From Candidatus Fermentibacteraceae bacterium (GTDB taxonomy: Bacteria; Fermentibacterota; Fermentibacteria; Fermentibacterales; JCC-6): a stretch of DNA of 34,085 nucleotides. Every line of letters starts with the position of its first letter. Position 1 is the first letter of the stretch. Below the pieces are notes generated by a model, which was not told the DNA's origin, searched no databases, and saw nothing but the letters and a program-made list of their open reading frames with translations. Positions 23,331-31,281 of the stretch are shown piece after piece. The stretch lies in NCBI GenBank assembly GCA_016744855.1, contig JADGDO010000020.1, positions 1 to 34,085 on the forward strand, given 5' to 3'. The position numbers were made by a program, and so were the translations under genes.

Positions 23331-25499
23331 TTGAGATTCTTTTTAGCTCTCTCTGTATCTGTCTTGCTGATTATGTCATGCAGGACTGTATCAGATCTTC
23401 CGGAGCATGTATCTGATGGAGAGAGAAGTGCTCAACTGGTTTTGATAGCAGATTCTCTCAAGTTGACCGAAGATACAGAAGTTGCTTCAGAGCTATATGC
23501 TTCTGCAGCCCTTCTACTTCCTCTGGGCAGTCTCGAAAGGTTACAACTTGCAGAGAAGGCAGCTGATGCATGCTCTTTTGTCTCTCCGACTATCGGTGGA
23601 CTGTTGCTTGAGGCAAACACTCCAATAGCTCCTTTCAGAGCATTAAGAATCGGAGGTCATACGGTTGCTCCCGCTCTTTTGACCGGTTTGAGAGACGGTT
23701 CCTACCGGATGCCCGACTACCTTGCTCTGATGGCTGCGGAGTCACTTCTTTCAACAAATCCATCACTCGCTATGGAGTTTCTTCAGCTTGTCAGCACTGA
23801 CCTTCCGGGCCGTTCCGGTCTGGATAACTTGCTTGCAACCTACAGGGCAGCCCTCGGCACTGGCGACCTTGATTTGCAGGAACTGTGCTGGGATACAGCT
23901 TTCGATATGGATAATGATCAGCTACAATCAAAGTTTTATCACTTCAGAGGTATGGCTAGGGGAGTTTACGGATTTCGTGATTTTGTAGATTCATTCAACT
24001 TGTGGCCAGCTGGCGATATTCATGCAGCAGCCTACAGTATTCTGAGGGATTCTCTTCTCGCCGATTCATCTATGGCAGCTCAGGTAGCCGAAGCTTTTTA
24101 TAGCGGTGGTTTATGGAATGAAGTTTATGATTTGGCTGTTAATTCCGTGAATCCAGCGGCGCATATTGTTTACCTTGGTGGCCGAACTAGGGACAGGCTC
24201 GGACGGAATGAGCAAGCTGTTGACCTCCTCTCTCTTTATCTTCGAAACTGGCCCGATGGTCAGGATGCCCCCAATGCCTGTATCTATCTTGCACGCGATC
24301 TTGCAGCACTGGGCAGGGTTGAAGAGGCAATGGAGAAGCTTGAATACTATGCCGCCACTTGGCCGAATCATGGCAGAATAAGTAATCTTCCCTGGTATAG
24401 AGGCAGCCTCCTTGCAGAAAATGGTTATTGGGAAAGATCTATTCCATATTTTGCAGAGACAGTCAGGAGATATCCCGCAAATACAACTGTTGATGATGCT
24501 CAATTCTACGGATGTCTTGCTTTGATGAAGACGGGGAGAACTACAGAAGCCATAGAAGCATTCGGAAATTTCAACAGCAGATGGACCCAGAGTGTATACA
24601 GACCCTCTTCGCGATACTGGTACGGAGTTCTTAAACTGGAATCAGGTGATGAGTCCGGAAGGGGCGTTTTGGAAAGACTTATCGATGACAAACCGGAAAG
24701 TCTACCAGCAACTTTTGCAAGAGAATACCTGGGTTTACCTGAATGGAAGCCGTACTACATAGAGGAACCCCTCGACCTATGGATGGCCAGAAATGGAAGA
24801 CCAGCATCTGAGCCGACACAGAATGCTCTTGATGGGGTTATGCTCCTTGAAGCCGGGTGTCGGAAATGGGCCCTCGACCTCTTCCGTCTTGCAGAAAATG
24901 AGGTTGGGAACGCATATCGCCTTGCTCCATTCTACCTTGAAAACAATGTATGGGAGAGAGGACCTTCTGCAGCATGGCAAATCTGGAGTTTGGAAGATAA
25001 TTCACGCCCTCTTGAACTGTGGAGATTGCGTTATCCTGCCGCCTGGAGTGGTACAGTGGTAGAGACTACTAATCAGTTTAACATGGATCCCAAGCTGCTG
25101 TGGTCTATTATGAAGCAGGAAAGTGCCTTTCAGCCATCTTGTTTCTCAACAGCCGGCGCCAGAGGGTTGATACAGATGATTCCGAGCACATCGGAGTATG
25201 TCGCTCTTGAAAACGGGTGGGATCATCTTTACAGTCCCGATATACTTTATGACCCTGCTACATCCATCCGCTATGGAACGGCATGTATCACCAGCTACGG
25301 TGAAAACTGCAACTGGGATATTCCGGGAACACTAGCTGGATACAACGGTGGCCCCCATAATGCGCTCAGATGGGGATGGGGAACTTCATCTAAACAGGAG
25401 TTTTTCAGCCGTATCACTTACAACGAAACAAAGAAGTATGTAGAAATTGTGAGTCATAACTACGATATATACAGGGAGATATGGCCGGAGTTTAACTAA
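23331..25499 (+). CDS. Slt-like lytic transglycosylase lipoprotein with helical-repeat N-terminus
   Basis: 722 aa. TTG start immediately after the stop of the previous gene, with gagg upstream. A signal peptide ends in lipobox LIMSC (Cys17), so it is membrane-anchored, unlike soluble Slt70. Residues about 30-550 are superhelical repeats of the Slt U-domain type, including TPR-like units such as DRLGRNEQAVDLLSLYL. The C-terminal SLT domain (about 575-722) has SIMKQESAFQPS with catalytic Glu597, GARGLIQMIPSTS, and GTLAGYNGGPHNALRW. Such enzymes cut glycan strands to 1,6-anhydro products. It is the last gene of the unit that starts with the mltD-like enzyme; both enzymes are lipoproteins with different domain arrangements. 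A promoter-like element follows for kbl. Confidence 0.93.
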   Translation: MRFFLALSVSVLLIMSCRTVSDLPEHVSDGERSAQLVLIADSLKLTEDTEVASELYASAALLLPLGSLERLQLAEKAADACSFVSPTIGGLLLEANTPIAPFRALRIGGHTVAPALLTGLRDGSYRMPDYLALMAAESLLSTNPSLAMEFLQLVSTDLPGRSGLDNLLATYRAALGTGDLDLQELCWDTAFDMDNDQLQSKFYHFRGMARGVYGFRDFVDSFNLWPAGDIHAAAYSILRDSLLADSSMAAQVAEAFYSGGLWNEVYDLAVNSVNPAAHIVYLGGRTRDRLGRNEQAVDLLSLYLRNWPDGQDAPNACIYLARDLAALGRVEEAMEKLEYYAATWPNHGRISNLPWYRGSLLAENGYWERSIPYFAETVRRYPANTTVDDAQFYGCLALMKTGRTTEAIEAFGNFNSRWTQSVYRPSSRYWYGVLKLESGDESGRGVLERLIDDKPESLPATFAREYLGLPEWKPYYIEEPLDLWMARNGRPASEPTQNALDGVMLLEAGCRKWALDLFRLAENEVGNAYRLAPFYLENNVWERGPSAAWQIWSLEDNSRPLELWRLRYPAAWSGTVVETTNQFNMDPKLLWSIMKQESAFQPSCFSTAGARGLIQMIPSTSEYVALENGWDHLYSPDILYDPATSIRYGTACITSYGENCNWDIPGTLAGYNGGPHNALRWGWGTSSKQEFFSRITYNETKKYVEIVSHNYDIYREIWPEFN

Positions 25500-25510
25500 C
25501 CTTTCAATTT

Positions 25511-25540
25511 TTGTATTTTCCTCTTCAAGATTGTTATAAT
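25511..25540 (+). promoter_or_regulatory. Candidate promoter for kbl
   Basis: TTGTAT (25511-25516), an 18-bp spacer and a perfect TATAAT (25535-25540). It begins 11 bp after the Slt-like gene stop. Its -35 surrounding (TTTTTGTA) resembles the candidate dnaJ promoter. Confidence 0.6.
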
Positions 25541-25606
25541 CGGGGGCTTCCTGCTGCCATGGAAGGCAGTATTACATTTCTTCGATGTGTCTTGAAAGGA
25601 AAACGA

Positions 25607-26851
25607 ATGTCTCGTAAAATTTATAAAGATATTGCCGAACTCATTGAGAAAAGAAGAACTCAGGGTTTGATAAAAAACGAAAGAGTTATTACCTCTCCCC
25701 AGGGAACAGAGATAGAGGTTGGGTCCAGAAAGAATGTACTTAACTTTTGCGCTAATAACTATCTTGGGCTTGCCAATCATCCTGAAGTAAGACAAGCTGC
25801 GAAAGATACCATTGATTCCAGAGGTTTCGGCCTTTCCAGCGTAAGATTTATCTGTGGCACTCAGGACATACACAGGGAATTGGAGGCTAAAGTCTCTGAA
25901 TTTCTCGGTACAGATGATACCATTCTGTATGCTGCCTGTTACGATGCCAATGCGGGAATATTCGAACCTTTTCTGGATTCGAAGAGCGCTATTATTGCCG
26001 ATCAGCTAAATCATGCATCTATTATCTCCGGTGTCCGTCTCTGCAAGGCTAAAAGGTACATATACAGTCACAATCAGGTAGGTACAGGCAATTACACTTT
26101 TGACGGGAAAACCCTGCCGGGTCTTGAAGCGATTCTTTCAAGCGAAGAGGTTCAGGCTTGCGAGTACCGGATGGTTTCAACAGATGGTGTTTTCAGTATG
26201 AACGGAGACATTGCACCTCTCGGTGAAATAGTTGATCTCTGCGAGAAGTATGATGCCATTCTGATGGTGGATGACAGCCATGCAACGGGCTACATAGGAG
26301 CCACTGGCAGAGGAACACATGAGCACTTCGGAGTTATGGGCAGAGTTGACCTTATAACTACCACCTTCGGTAAGGCTCTCGGGGGCGCCAGTGGCGGTTG
26401 TACTTCAGGTCGTCAGGAGCTCATTGACTGGCTTAGACAGATGTCACGCCCCTACCTTTTCTCCAATACAGTAGCACCCACTGTTGTCGGGGCAACTCTT
26501 AAAGTTCTTGATATGCTCACTGAGAATACTATCCTCAGAGACAGAGTTCACGCTAATGCAAACTACTTCAGAAACAAAATCAAAGATGCAGGATTCTCCA
26601 TTATTGACGGAGATACTGCAATTGTTCCTATAATGTTCGGTGAGTACGAAAATGATGCTGTTCTTGCACAGAAGTTTGCGAACGATCTTCTTGAACACGG
26701 AGTTTATGCAATTGGTTTCTTCTTCCCGGTAGTGGCTATCGGCCAGTCAAGGATTAGAGTACAACTGAGTGCTGCACACACACCGGAACAACTGGACAGA
26801 GCAATTGAAGCATTTGTTGCGGTTGGCCGTGAGAATGGAATAATAGATTAG
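25607..26851 (+). CDS. kbl: 2-amino-3-ketobutyrate CoA ligase (glycine C-acetyltransferase)
   Basis: 414 aa from ATG 25607, which has AAAGGA upstream; an in-frame TTG further 5' has no good ribosome site. PLP-dependent enzyme of the alpha-oxoamine synthase family: it converts 2-amino-3-oxobutyrate and CoA to glycine and acetyl-CoA in threonine breakdown. Kbl-like start: KIYKDIAELIEKRRTQGL, then NFCANNYLGLANHPEV, FGLSSVRFICGTQDIH, the PLP-contact segment MVDDSHATGYIG, and TTFGKALGGASGG with the Schiff-base lysine at about 256. Threonine dehydrogenase (tdh), the usual partner, is not in the window. The stop overlaps the convergent beta-propeller gene by four bases. BioF or serine palmitoyltransferase are family alternatives, less likely given the N-terminus. 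Confidence 0.92.
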   Translation: MSRKIYKDIAELIEKRRTQGLIKNERVITSPQGTEIEVGSRKNVLNFCANNYLGLANHPEVRQAAKDTIDSRGFGLSSVRFICGTQDIHRELEAKVSEFLGTDDTILYAACYDANAGIFEPFLDSKSAIIADQLNHASIISGVRLCKAKRYIYSHNQVGTGNYTFDGKTLPGLEAILSSEEVQACEYRMVSTDGVFSMNGDIAPLGEIVDLCEKYDAILMVDDSHATGYIGATGRGTHEHFGVMGRVDLITTTFGKALGGASGGCTSGRQELIDWLRQMSRPYLFSNTVAPTVVGATLKVLDMLTENTILRDRVHANANYFRNKIKDAGFSIIDGDTAIVPIMFGEYENDAVLAQKFANDLLEHGVYAIGFFFPVVAIGQSRIRVQLSAAHTPEQLDRAIEAFVAVGRENGIID

Positions 26852-27846
26852 TCCAGCTGAAAAACCCTGATGATGTGGGGCCAGCGGGTCATTACGAACA
26901 TTCGTTCCCCGCTGTCTGAGACCTCTAGCCCCCAGAGGGTCCCGGGGCATTCCAGTGGAGGTGCAAAGATCATATTCTCAGCATTAAGCACAGATAACCA
27001 GTCATGATCATCCCGGCATGCTGCAACACAGGCAGTTCCCGGGATGGGGTGGCTTTCTGTGTAGAACCTGTTGCACTCCTGCCATCCCCACCACTCTCCA
27101 TCTGATATGGAGTACCTGTTTACTGCGGGTTTATAGGAACTTCCTATGAAGAAAACAAGATATTTATTATCTCCGGAAAAAGAGAATGTAACAACCGTGT
27201 GGCCAGTGTCGAAACAGGCCTTCTCTGACATTGAAGGAACATCAATAAGTACTACCTGATTCAATACTGCACCGTAAACAGCAAGTGTTTTTTTGTCTGG
27301 TGACAAGGTGCTGTGAATTGGTGTCCATGGCAGAGAGCAGGTACCTTCTAGTTCTCCGGTTGTTGCATTGAAAAAATCAACTTGTTTAATTGTGAAATAA
27401 ACTGCTATAAGTGCTTCGTCCAATTCACCAAGATACATTTCGGAGATATTGTCGGCTGATTCACAAAGAACAGATGCAGCCATTGTTTCGGTATCAATAA
27501 CATGAATTGTATTTCTGTCGGCAAAGTTGCAATAGAGCCTGTCTCCGAAATAAGATGCAACCAGTCTGTTGGGTCTGTCTGTATAGGCAAAAGAGAGTGG
27601 GTAGAATACAGAGTACGGATTGCATCCTCCACTTGGAACATAAGTTTTGTCAATGTATCTTCGCACCCTGTTTGCCGCAAAAACCCAGTGTCCATCTCCG
27701 CTTACTGCAAAATCTTCCGCATAGCAGAAATTAATTGGAATGTTTCCTCTAATCCCATGGGGATATTCGGGGTTAACATAATCCGGTACAGTTGGCTCAA
27801 GCGTACTACGTAGTTCGCAAGAAGAAATAAACAGACTAATGAGCAT
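26848..27846 (-). CDS. Beta-propeller-like (YVTN/WD-type) lipoprotein
   Basis: 332 aa from ATG 27846. It has a lipobox FISSC, but only nine residues and no charge precede the cysteine. Upstream, an in-frame ATT (27873-27871) lies eight bases after AAAGGGAG and would extend the N-terminus to a proper signal peptide (FAKYIAFFMLISLFISSC). I think ATT is the real start, which would give 341 aa and an end at 27873. Repeating blade-like segments are seen: FAVSGDGHWVFAANRVRRYI, NTIHVIDTETM, HSTLSPDKKTLAVYGAVLNQ, VTFSFSGDNKYLVF, and GLEVSDSGERMFVMT. These suggest a six- or seven-bladed propeller of unknown ligand. The gene is divergent from the TonB receptor and convergent with kbl. Confidence 0.75.
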   Translation of the reverse strand: MLISLFISSCELRSTLEPTVPDYVNPEYPHGIRGNIPINFCYAEDFAVSGDGHWVFAANRVRRYIDKTYVPSGGCNPYSVFYPLSFAYTDRPNRLVASYFGDRLYCNFADRNTIHVIDTETMAASVLCESADNISEMYLGELDEALIAVYFTIKQVDFFNATTGELEGTCSLPWTPIHSTLSPDKKTLAVYGAVLNQVVLIDVPSMSEKACFDTGHTVVTFSFSGDNKYLVFFIGSSYKPAVNRYSISDGEWWGWQECNRFYTESHPIPGTACVAACRDDHDWLSVLNAENMIFAPPLECPGTLWGLEVSDSGERMFVMTRWPHIIRVFQLD

Positions 27847-27887
27847 AAAGAAAGCAATATATTTGGCGAAAATTGGAACAACTCCCT

Positions 27888-27916
27888 TTGTTTAAGCATT
27901 CAAGCCGTATTATAGT
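27888..27916 (+). promoter_or_regulatory. Candidate promoter for the TonB-dependent receptor, overlapping a minus-strand -10
   Basis: TTGTTT (27888-27893), a 17-bp spacer and TATAGT (27911-27916). On the minus strand the same block reads TATAAT (27914-27909), so a divergent promoter for the beta-propeller lipoprotein may use the same AT-rich core. Confidence 0.55.
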
Positions 27917-27946
27917 ACAAGAATACAACTCAGAGAAGGGACACTT

Positions 27947-30478
27947 TTGAAACACACAGTACTCATTCTGCTAATTGTTTTCCTTGCTTACGCCAGTGAA
28001 ACAGGCAGGGTAAACGGTCTTGTTCTAGACGCACAAGGTTTACCTATTATCGGTGCTTCCGTCATGATTGATGGTACTGGTATAGGCACAATGACTGATT
28101 CAAATGGAGAGTACCTTCTTTACAATTTAGAACCGGGTGTGATCTCAGTTACTGCACGAATGGTCGGGAAATCATCCAGAACAGTTCAGGGATTGGATGT
28201 TATAGGTGGAATGACCAGCAGAGTTGATTTTGAACTTCTCGACGAGACTCAGGGCAGCACAATCATTACTGTCAGAGATCAACGTAATTTGATTGAATAT
28301 GATGAAATTGAAACAATTCACCTGATAAGTGTAAGTGACATTGAGAGCCTTCCTGTGGAGAGTTTGAAGGACTTTGTTGCAATCCAGGCGGGATCGGTAG
28401 TTTCGGGTGGAAACTTACATATCAGAGGGGGAAGAAGCGGCGAAGTTCTCTATATGGTAGACGGTGTCGCTATGAATGATCCGTCAGATAATCTCTATTC
28501 TTTTGATCTTCCATCATCTGCTGTTTCAGAAATGAAGATTGTTTCAGGTGGATTCGGTGCAGAGTTCGGCGGAGCACAGTCGGGTATAGTTTCTATTACA
28601 ACCCGGAACGGTTGCAATGGTTTTTTTCTTGCTGCGGATGCCGCCGGTGGGGCGTACAGTGAACAGCTGGGTGGTGGTGAAAGTCTGGCAGGGTACCGAA
28701 TATGGGAAAATCAGTCCTACCGTGGTGATGCCATGACGGGAGAGATAACTGCGGGGCTTCCGCTCGGTCTGCCCGGAGTATCAGGTCTGCTTCTCTCAGG
28801 ATCTCGCAAGATCAGCGGTTACGACAGATTTGACAGCCGAGAGAACTGGGACAACAGTTACAGAGATGTTACCAACTTTATCTCCAAGTTGACTTGGAAA
28901 CCCGCTCCCGGCTCAAGATTTCAGGTCGGATATTACTATTCTGACGGGGAGAGGGGCTGGAGAGATTGGCAGTGGTCCAGAATCCCACAGAATTTTGTAG
29001 ATGATGGTGATACTCTCTTTTACGCAAGACCACAGGAAGAAGCCCTTCCCACGCGAGATATGGTTATCAAGGGTGTAAACTTCTTTGCAATGCAGTCTTT
29101 TTCTACAACATCCTACGCAGAGCTGCAATTTTCCAGGTATTCTACTGAAGAAGATCGGATGTTGAGAGATTCTATTGGAGACCGTTTTGGAGAAAACTGG
29201 ACAGAAGTTGCGTGGAGCGAGTACATTGCCCCGGATTACTATCTGGACAGAGATACTTTCCACAGAGCGGGGCATCACCCATGGGTGAGACATCACTCAA
29301 ACACAGTAATGAACAGGATTAAAGCAAACCTGATCTGGATGCCCGGAATTCACCACCAGATAAAAACCGGCTATGACGGAGAATTCTTGCAAACAGATGG
29401 CTGGGATGTGTATGCTGAACCGGGACAGAATGCCTGGTATTCTGAGTGGACTGGCGCACCGAGAATACACGGATTTTTTCTTCAAGACAGAATTCAGCAC
29501 CTGGGAGGGTTGGTCTGCTTTGCCGGCTTGAGAGTTGACGGGCTCGACTCCGGAATTGAAGATGACGATACGTTTTGGAAACTCAGTCCGCGACTCGGAG
29601 TATCTCATCCCATCACGGTAAGAGATATGCTTAGAGTCAGTTATGGCCACTACTTTCAAGCTCCTGCACTCAGTCTTCTCTACTGGAACTCACCGGTACC
29701 ACAGGAAGGCGCTTTGCAGGGCAACACAAGTCTTGAGCCCGAAATAACGACCGGATATGAAATCGGGATAAAACACCTGTTTTCAGACTACACTCTTTTT
29801 GATTTTGTCTTTTTCTACAAAGTAATGGAGGGTTTGATATCTACCAGAACCTACGAGGGGAGTGGTGATCTTGTTCAATTCTCGAATCAGGGGGAGAACG
29901 GTACTGTTACCGGTTTTGAGCTCGCCCTCGATCACACATTCCAGCGCTACTGTAGTGGCACTGTTAACTACACTTTCTGTAAAGCACTCGGGTATAGCTC
30001 GTCTGTGACTGGAATCAGAGTGACAGAGCTTACACCCTTGAATTGGGATCAACCGCATACAATGAATGCAATTCTCTCATTTTCTGTCGAACAGGGAGAT
30101 GAAATCCTTGGACAGAGCTGGCTAGAAGGTTTTTCAACAAACCTGAGCTGGTCATTCGGCAGCGGATTTCCATACAATAATACCGAACACGGCGTTTCCA
30201 CTTATGAGCCGAACACGGAGAGATATCCCTGGAAGATGAAAACAGATGTAAGAGTGGAAAAAACTTTTTGGACAGATCTGGGTACTTGGTCACTCTACGC
30301 AGATGTCTACAATCTCTTTAACAGAAGAAACATAGAGCATATTTATGATGTCACGTGGTATGAGGATGATCTTAATGGTGACGGTGCACCGGATTACGAT
30401 CCATCCGGCCCATTCGGTAACCCAATAGCGTGGTCTCCAGAACGACATTTTCTCTTTGGTTTGAAGTTACATTTTTAG
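27947..30478 (+). CDS. TonB-dependent outer-membrane receptor with carboxypeptidase-regulatory-like domain
   Basis: 843 aa. Starts at TTG 27947 with GAAGGG six bases upstream. Signal peptide about 1-15 (HTVLILLIVFLAYA). Next is a carboxypeptidase-regulatory-like beta-sandwich (about 20-100; GLVLDAQGLPIIGASVMIDG and DSNGEYLLYNLEPG), then a plug domain (about 110-220; GGNLHIRGGRSGEVLYMVDG and GGFGAEFGGAQSGIVSITTR), then a large beta barrel with many aromatic residues. It ends in Phe (FGLKLHF), the outer-membrane assembly signal. I see no clear TonB box after the signal peptide. Substrate is unknown; the BtuFCD-like importer in this window is a possible partner but is 16 kb away. It is divergent from the beta-propeller lipoprotein, so the two may form an outer-membrane pair. 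Confidence 0.92.
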   Translation: MKHTVLILLIVFLAYASETGRVNGLVLDAQGLPIIGASVMIDGTGIGTMTDSNGEYLLYNLEPGVISVTARMVGKSSRTVQGLDVIGGMTSRVDFELLDETQGSTIITVRDQRNLIEYDEIETIHLISVSDIESLPVESLKDFVAIQAGSVVSGGNLHIRGGRSGEVLYMVDGVAMNDPSDNLYSFDLPSSAVSEMKIVSGGFGAEFGGAQSGIVSITTRNGCNGFFLAADAAGGAYSEQLGGGESLAGYRIWENQSYRGDAMTGEITAGLPLGLPGVSGLLLSGSRKISGYDRFDSRENWDNSYRDVTNFISKLTWKPAPGSRFQVGYYYSDGERGWRDWQWSRIPQNFVDDGDTLFYARPQEEALPTRDMVIKGVNFFAMQSFSTTSYAELQFSRYSTEEDRMLRDSIGDRFGENWTEVAWSEYIAPDYYLDRDTFHRAGHHPWVRHHSNTVMNRIKANLIWMPGIHHQIKTGYDGEFLQTDGWDVYAEPGQNAWYSEWTGAPRIHGFFLQDRIQHLGGLVCFAGLRVDGLDSGIEDDDTFWKLSPRLGVSHPITVRDMLRVSYGHYFQAPALSLLYWNSPVPQEGALQGNTSLEPEITTGYEIGIKHLFSDYTLFDFVFFYKVMEGLISTRTYEGSGDLVQFSNQGENGTVTGFELALDHTFQRYCSGTVNYTFCKALGYSSSVTGIRVTELTPLNWDQPHTMNAILSFSVEQGDEILGQSWLEGFSTNLSWSFGSGFPYNNTEHGVSTYEPNTERYPWKMKTDVRVEKTFWTDLGTWSLYADVYNLFNRRNIEHIYDVTWYEDDLNGDGAPDYDPSGPFGNPIAWSPERHFLFGLKLHF

Positions 30479-30506
30479 TTGTAGAGCAGTGGCTGAAGAG
30501 TTATAG

Positions 30507-30537
30507 ATATTGACATACCCTGTAGAAGTATCAATAT
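30507..30537. promoter_or_regulatory. Inverted-repeat operator overlapping the regulator promoter
   Basis: ATATTGACATAC (30507-30518) and GTATCAATAT (30528-30537) are inverted copies, identical except for two extra bases in the left arm. The TTGACA -35 (30510-30515) lies in the left arm and a weak -10 (AATATA or TATACC, 30533-30540) in the right arm. The transcription start would fall at about the ATG (30545), and no Shine-Dalgarno is present. The layout suggests autorepression by the encoded winged-helix protein. Confidence 0.65.
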
Positions 30538-30544
30538 ACCCAAT

Positions 30545-31183
30545 ATGAGTAACAATCAAAATGAGATGCTTGGAGAAAGCCTTTTTGGGAAGGTCAGAAG
30601 GAAGGTTCTAGCAACTTTCGTTCTGAATCCAGAAAGATCGTTTTATCTTCTGGAACTTATCAGATTTCTCAACTGTGGGAGAGGTGCTGTCCAGAGAGAA
30701 GTCTCAAGGCTTGCACGTGCTGGAGTAATAACACGTAGCAGAATCGGGAATCAGGTACATTACACTGCAAATGTAAACAATCTTATCTACAAAGAACTCA
30801 GATCAATATTTTCCAAGACTACCGGTTTGATTGACCTTCTGAAAGCCGATCTGCAAAACTGTTCAGATCAGCTCGGGATGGTATTCATTTATGGAGACTA
30901 TGCAGATGGAATTGCTGAAGTTGATTCGCCTGTAAATCTAATGGTGATTGGTGAAACAACGATGGATTCAGTAAGGGCTTCTACAAAAGACTTTACTGAA
31001 GAAGCTGCCCGTGATCTACACATCACAGTTATCAGCTCTTCCGAGCTGAAAAGAAGAATATTATCGAATGACAAAAGAATTCAGGAAGTGCTTGCCGGCA
31101 CTAAAATATTTCTCGCCGGAGGACCGAGGGAGCTTCAGGTTCTTTCATCACCGGGAGATGATCTTTTCGCTGGTATTTTTTAG
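30545..31183 (+). CDS. Winged-helix regulator fused to a degenerate nucleotidyltransferase-like domain
   Basis: 212 aa, cytoplasmic. Residues about 10-80 form a winged helix of the ArsR/MarR kind: FGKVRRKVLATFVLNPERSF, then FLNCGRGAVQREVSRLARAG (recognition helix) and RSRIGNQVHYTAN (wing). Residues about 108-200 look like a MNT-type nucleotidyltransferase fold: MVFIYGDYADGIAEVDSPVN and LMVIGE. In active enzymes this reads GSYARG...D-x-D; here the Ser is Asp and the second catalytic Asp is lost (DSPVN), so catalysis is unlikely. No Shine-Dalgarno precedes the ATG. An inverted repeat over its promoter suggests it controls itself. A 409-aa unknown protein follows after 98 bp. It also resembles standalone HTH-nucleotidyltransferase proteins seen in other phyla, whose roles are unclear. 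Confidence 0.78.
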   Translation: MSNNQNEMLGESLFGKVRRKVLATFVLNPERSFYLLELIRFLNCGRGAVQREVSRLARAGVITRSRIGNQVHYTANVNNLIYKELRSIFSKTTGLIDLLKADLQNCSDQLGMVFIYGDYADGIAEVDSPVNLMVIGETTMDSVRASTKDFTEEAARDLHITVISSSELKRRILSNDKRIQEVLAGTKIFLAGGPRELQVLSSPGDDLFAGIF

Positions 31184-31239
31184 ACATTGGCATTATTCTC
31201 GATTTCCAAATAACCTTGCACCGAGAGTAAAAACCGGCC

Positions 31240-31257
31240 ATATTGTACGGTCAATAA
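31240..31257. promoter_or_regulatory. Second candidate operator half-sites upstream of the 409-aa protein gene
   Basis: ATATTGT (31240-31246) and TCAATAA (31251-31257) form an imperfect inverted pair resembling the arms of the operator before the regulator (ATATTGA and TCAATAT), but with 11-bp rather than 24-bp spacing. TTGTAC (31243-31248) could be a -35. Significance is uncertain. Confidence 0.35.
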
Positions 31258-31281
31258 AAAACACATAAATATGGAGATAAC

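Noticed and set aside
25511-25606. In-frame TTG extension of kbl by 32 codons
   Set aside because: ATG 25607 has a good Shine-Dalgarno (AAAGGA) and the Kbl N-terminus begins there; the upstream stretch is hydrophobic and unlike Kbl, and it holds the promoter.
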